A stretch of 64,000 bases of DNA from Paraburkholderia unamae (GTDB taxonomy: Bacteria > Pseudomonadota > Gammaproteobacteria > Burkholderiales > Burkholderiaceae), in the NCBI RefSeq assembly GCF_003268775.1, contig NZ_QLSU01000029.1:1-64000 (forward strand), given 5' to 3'. Of this stretch, positions 60,858-64,000 are shown in pieces. Both the position numbers and the translations under genes were made by a program. The number at the start of each line of letters is the position of its first letter. The first letter of the stretch is position 1. The notes beneath the pieces are model-generated. The model was not told where the DNA came from. It worked only from the letters and a program-made list of their open reading frames with translations, and ran no database searches.

Positions 60858-62450
60858 ATGACGCACGCTCCGCTTTCCCCCGCCGCCGCACAACCGGCGC
60901 TGCTCAATCCGCACGACCGTGCGCTCCCGCTTCTCACCGTCGAACAGCTGCGCGCCGCCGAAGTCGCGGCGCAGGCCGCCTTGCCCGCCCATACGCTGAT
61001 GGCGCGCGCCGGTGCCGCGGCCTCGCACTTCCTGCGCGAGCAACTGGCTCACGCGCCCTCGACCGCGAGCGGCAAGCCGGTCTGGTTCGCCGCCGGGCCG
61101 GGCAACAATGGCGGCGATGCGCTCGTCGTCGCCACGGAGCTGCATCGCGTGGGCGTGGCGGTCGAGGTCTGCATGCCGGTCGAGGTCAAGCCCGACGACG
61201 CCCGCTGGGCGCTCGAAGCGGCGCGCGCGGCGGGCGTGCCGATCGCAGCCGCGCCACCGGCGTCGTTCGACGCCTACGGCTGGCTCGTCGACGGGATGTT
61301 CGGTATCGGCCTCGCGCGCGGACTCGAAGGCGTGTTCGGCGAGCTGGCCGGGCGCCTGTCGGCGCGCGCGCGCAGCCAAGGCCACGTGCTCGCGCTCGAC
61401 GTGCCGAGCGGACTCGACAGCGACACCGGCAACGTGGTGGGCGACGGCCCGGCCGTGCGCGCGACCCATACCGTCACCTTCATCGCCGCGAAACCCGGCC
61501 TCTACACCGGCGTGGGCCGCAACCATGCAGGCACGGTGTCCGTCGCGCCGATCGGCATCGACACTCAGGACACGCCCCGCGCCGCCCGCCTGAACGCACC
61601 GGCGCTGTTCGCGCCCGCGCTGCCCGCCCGCGACTTCGCCACCCACAAGGGCACGTTCGGCACGCTCGCCGTCGTGGGCGGCGACACCGGCATGTGCGGC
61701 GCGCCGATTCTTGCGGCGCGCGCCGCGCTCCTCACCGGCGCGGGCAAGATCCACGTGGGCTTTCTCGGCAGCGACGCGCCGCCCTACGACGCCCCTCACC
61801 CCGAACTGATGCTGCACGCGGCCAGCAAGCTCGCGCTCGGCGCGATGGACGCCGTGGCGGCCGGCTGCGGAATGGGCGGCAGCGCCTCGGCGCGCCAGCT
61901 CGTGGACGCCATCCTGCGCCTTCAGGCGCCGGTCCTGCTCGATGCCGACGCGCTCAATCTCGTCGCCCGCGATGAGGCGCTCGCGGCACACGTTGCGCAG
62001 TCGGCCGCCACGCGCGGCGCGCCTTGCGTGCTCACACCGCATCCGCTCGAAGCGGCGCGCCTGCTCGGCGGCGACACGGCCGCCGTGCAGCGTGACCGGC
62101 TCGCCGCCGCACGCGCGCTCGCCGCCCGCTACGCGGCCGTCGTCGTGCTCAAGGGCAGCGGCACGGTGATCGCGGCGCCCGACGGCCGCGTCACCGTCAA
62201 TCCAACGGGCAACGCGGGCCTCGCGACAGGCGGCACCGGCGACGTGCTCGGCGGCATGATCGGCGCGTTGCTGGCGCAGCGCCTTCCGCCCTACGAAGCG
62301 GCGCTCGCGGGCGTCTACCTGCACGGTCTCGCCGCAGACACGTTGTGCGCGCAGGGCGACGGCCCCGCGGGACTCACGGCGGGCGAGCTCGCGCCCATGG
62401 TGCGCAAGCTCATGAACCGGCTTTTTTACGCGCCCGATTACGAAGCCTGA
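60858..62450 (+). CDS. nnr: Bifunctional NAD(P)H-hydrate repair enzyme
   Basis: Protein of 530 residues with two domains. Residues ~25-220: YjeF_N epimerase (LTVEQLRAAEVAAQAALPAH, FAAGPGNNGGDALVVATELH, LDVPSGLDSDTGNVVG). Residues ~240-530: ribokinase-like dehydratase (THKGTFGTLAVVGGDTGMCG, GAGKIHVGFLG, LTPHPLEAARLLGG, NPTGNAGLATGGTGDVLGGM). Together they repair NADHX and NADPHX, using ADP. Start 60858 (MTHAPLSPAAAQ); 15 in-frame residues upstream look non-coding. Co-directional with pgi. Confidence 0.95.
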   Translation: MTHAPLSPAAAQPALLNPHDRALPLLTVEQLRAAEVAAQAALPAHTLMARAGAAASHFLREQLAHAPSTASGKPVWFAAGPGNNGGDALVVATELHRVGVAVEVCMPVEVKPDDARWALEAARAAGVPIAAAPPASFDAYGWLVDGMFGIGLARGLEGVFGELAGRLSARARSQGHVLALDVPSGLDSDTGNVVGDGPAVRATHTVTFIAAKPGLYTGVGRNHAGTVSVAPIGIDTQDTPRAARLNAPALFAPALPARDFATHKGTFGTLAVVGGDTGMCGAPILAARAALLTGAGKIHVGFLGSDAPPYDAPHPELMLHAASKLALGAMDAVAAGCGMGGSASARQLVDAILRLQAPVLLDADALNLVARDEALAAHVAQSAATRGAPCVLTPHPLEAARLLGGDTAAVQRDRLAAARALAARYAAVVVLKGSGTVIAAPDGRVTVNPTGNAGLATGGTGDVLGGMIGALLAQRLPPYEAALAGVYLHGLAADTLCAQGDGPAGLTAGELAPMVRKLMNRLFYAPDYEA

Positions 62451-62603
62451 TGCCGGGCTCGATGAACGGCTGAACGCAAGTCGCCGCGTCACCGCACGCC
62501 CGTTCGCGCGGCATGGCGCTTGCTACACGAAGATGTCCGGCGCGCGCTAGCCCACAGCGCGCTTACGAGCGGCATGGCCCTGCGCAGCGCCGCGTCGGCC
62601 CGC

Positions 62604-62609
62604 TATACT
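62604..62609 (+). promoter_or_regulatory. Possible -10 element of pgi
   Basis: TATACT lies 127 bp before the pgi start in a 285-bp spacer with otherwise no gene. No clear -35 box is seen. Confidence 0.3.
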
Positions 62610-62735
62610 GATTCTCTGCACGCCGTCTCCCACCGGAGGCGTGCCGTGTTTCCCCGCGGCGCGCGACGCGCGCGTTCAGCCACACCGGCGAACCGCGCCT
62701 GCCGCCCTCCATTCGTGATCCCTCGCTAGACGAAC

Positions 62736-64000
62736 ATGACGAATCCGCTCCCCGCCTGGTCCGCGCTACAGACGCATTACGAACAGATCCGCGACGAAAA
62801 GCTGCGCGACTGGTTCGCCCCCGCCAACGACCCCGCGCCGACGCGCGCCGAACGCTTCACGTTCGCGGGCGCCGGTCTCGCCGCCGACTTCTCGAAGAAC
62901 CGCATCACCGACGCCACGCTCAAGCTGCTCGTGCAACTCGCGCGCGAAGCCGGCGTCGAGGCGCGACGCGACGCGATGTTCAAGGGCGAAGTCGTCAACC
63001 CGACCGAAGGCCGCGCGGCGCTGCACACCGCCTTGCGCGCCACCGAAGCCGACGCCCCGTTCCACGCGCAGATCCTCGCCGAGCGCGCGAAGATGGCCAG
63101 GTTCGCCGACGCCGTGCGCAGCGGCGCATGGACCGGCTACACGGGCAAGCGCATTCGCCACGTCGTGAATATCGGCATCGGCGGCTCGGACCTCGGACCG
63201 AAGATGGTCGTGCACGCGCTCAAGCATCTCGAACTGCCCGAGATCACCTCGCACTTCGTCTCCAACGTCGACGGCGCGGATCTGTGGCGCACGATCGAAA
63301 ACATCGATCCGGAAGAAACGCTCGCGATCATCGTGTCGAAGACCTTCACGACGCTCGAAACGATGACCAACGCGCTGTCGATGCGCGACTGGTTCGTCAA
63401 GCACGGCTGCCCGCAAGGCGAACTCGCGAAGCACTTCGTGGGCGTCTCGGCCAACCCGGCCGAAGTCGTGAAGTTCGGCATCGCCCAAGAAAACGTGTTC
63501 GAGATGTGGGACTGGGTGGGCGGCCGCTATTCGCTGTGGTCGGCCGTGGGCCTGTCGATCATGATCGCCATCGGGCCGCAGCAGTTCGACGAACTGCTCG
63601 CCGGCGCCCACGACATGGACAAGCACTTCCGCGAAGCGCCGCTGGAAAAGAACCTGCCCGTGCTGCTCGGCATGATCGGCATCTGGTATCGCAACTTTTT
63701 CGGCTCGCAAAGCTATCTCGTTGCACCGTACTCCGAAGCATTGCACTACCTGCCTTCGTACCTCCAGCAGCTCGAAATGGAGAGCAACGGCAAGCAGGCG
63801 CGACTCGATGGCCAGTTCGTCGATTACGCGACCTCGGCAATCACCTGGGGCGAGCCCGGCACGAACGGCCAGCACGCGTTCTTCCAGATGCTGCACCAGG
63901 GCACGACAATCGTGCCGATCGACTTCATCGCCGTGCTCACGCCCGAGCATCCGCTGGGCGACCATCATCCGAAGCTGCTCGCGAACTGCTTTGCGCAGAG
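62736..64000 (+). CDS. pgi: Glucose-6-phosphate isomerase (3' end outside the window)
   Basis: The first ~421 residues of an enzyme usually ~540 long; it interconverts glucose-6-phosphate and fructose-6-phosphate. VVNIGIGGSDLGPKMVVHAL binds sugar phosphate, SKTFTTLETMTNALSMRDWF follows, VGGRYSLWSAVGLSIM is PGI signature 1 and GQHAFFQMLHQGT is also typical. LPSYLQQLEMESNGKQ contains the catalytic-loop Glu region. The start at 62736 (MTNPLPAWSALQTHY) has only a weak ribosome site. The window edge cuts the C-terminus. Confidence 0.95.
   Translation, partial: MTNPLPAWSALQTHYEQIRDEKLRDWFAPANDPAPTRAERFTFAGAGLAADFSKNRITDATLKLLVQLAREAGVEARRDAMFKGEVVNPTEGRAALHTALRATEADAPFHAQILAERAKMARFADAVRSGAWTGYTGKRIRHVVNIGIGGSDLGPKMVVHALKHLELPEITSHFVSNVDGADLWRTIENIDPEETLAIIVSKTFTTLETMTNALSMRDWFVKHGCPQGELAKHFVGVSANPAEVVKFGIAQENVFEMWDWVGGRYSLWSAVGLSIMIAIGPQQFDELLAGAHDMDKHFREAPLEKNLPVLLGMIGIWYRNFFGSQSYLVAPYSEALHYLPSYLQQLEMESNGKQARLDGQFVDYATSAITWGEPGTNGQHAFFQMLHQGTTIVPIDFIAVLTPEHPLGDHHPKLLANCFAQ

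Overview
The window is about 65% GC, dense chromosomal DNA of a Burkholderiales bacterium, most likely Paraburkholderia or a close relative. The basis is family content, gene order and codon bias; no rRNA or marker gene was available to fix the species. I see no phage, integrase, IS element, CRISPR array, rRNA or tRNA. Most of it is core metabolism with short spacers and a few accessory or regulatory islands.

Layout. 1-5.7 kb: ETF-quinone oxidoreductase (cut by the window edge), an acyl-CoA dehydrogenase, an AraC-type regulator and an acetoacetyl-CoA ligase, all on the minus strand. 5.8-13 kb: a FixJ/NarL-type two-component pair diverging from a complete arginine deiminase operon, arcDABC. 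13.1-18.4 kb: small genes (RRM-like protein, orphan receiver, PPK2, PRC-barrel protein, cupin, several small secreted, acidic or proline-rich proteins) and the remnant of a hybrid sensor kinase. 18.4-23.2 kb: acetyltransferase, thioesterase, YnfA-type protein, then phnX-phnW (2-aminoethylphosphonate degradation) divergent from a LysR regulator. 23.2-34.5 kb: small proteins, a phosphoribosyltransferase, PsiF-like and YSC84 proteins, a glycosyltransferase, an AAA ATPase, otsA, an MscS channel, a Rap1a/Tai-like protein, an ankyrin protein and a TatD nuclease. 34.5-39.3 kb: holB-tmk-mltG divergent from ygfZ and an NRDE protein. 39.3-49.4 kb: a minus-strand lipid and small-molecule catabolism block (hydrolase, SDR, MDR reductase, thioesterase, Dabb protein, thiolase, nicotinamidase, FadB-type multifunctional enzyme, acyl-CoA ligase). 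49.5-53.4 kb: selO-msrB and yciB-bolA-parvulin. 53.5-64 kb: a Fic protein with an elaborate operator, purL, a DadA-like dehydrogenase, nnr and pgi (cut by the window edge).

How the genes work together. Acyl-CoA ligase, acyl-CoA dehydrogenase plus ETF-QO, FadB-type enzyme and thiolase together cover a beta-oxidation cycle. arcDABC converts arginine to ornithine, CO2, ammonia and ATP, with the antiporter exchanging arginine for ornithine. PhnW and PhnX convert 2-aminoethylphosphonate to acetaldehyde and phosphate. SelO (protein AMPylase) and MsrB (methionine sulfoxide reductase) form a compact oxidative-stress pair.

I found no clearly new multi-gene system. The most distinctive signal is the control region of the fic gene (54.61-54.71 kb): a duplicated 54-bp array of six half-sites surrounding an apparently leaderless promoter. 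Other leads are the decayed hybrid sensor kinase, the candidate activator site ahead of arcD, and a palindrome inside the promoter of the FadB-type gene.
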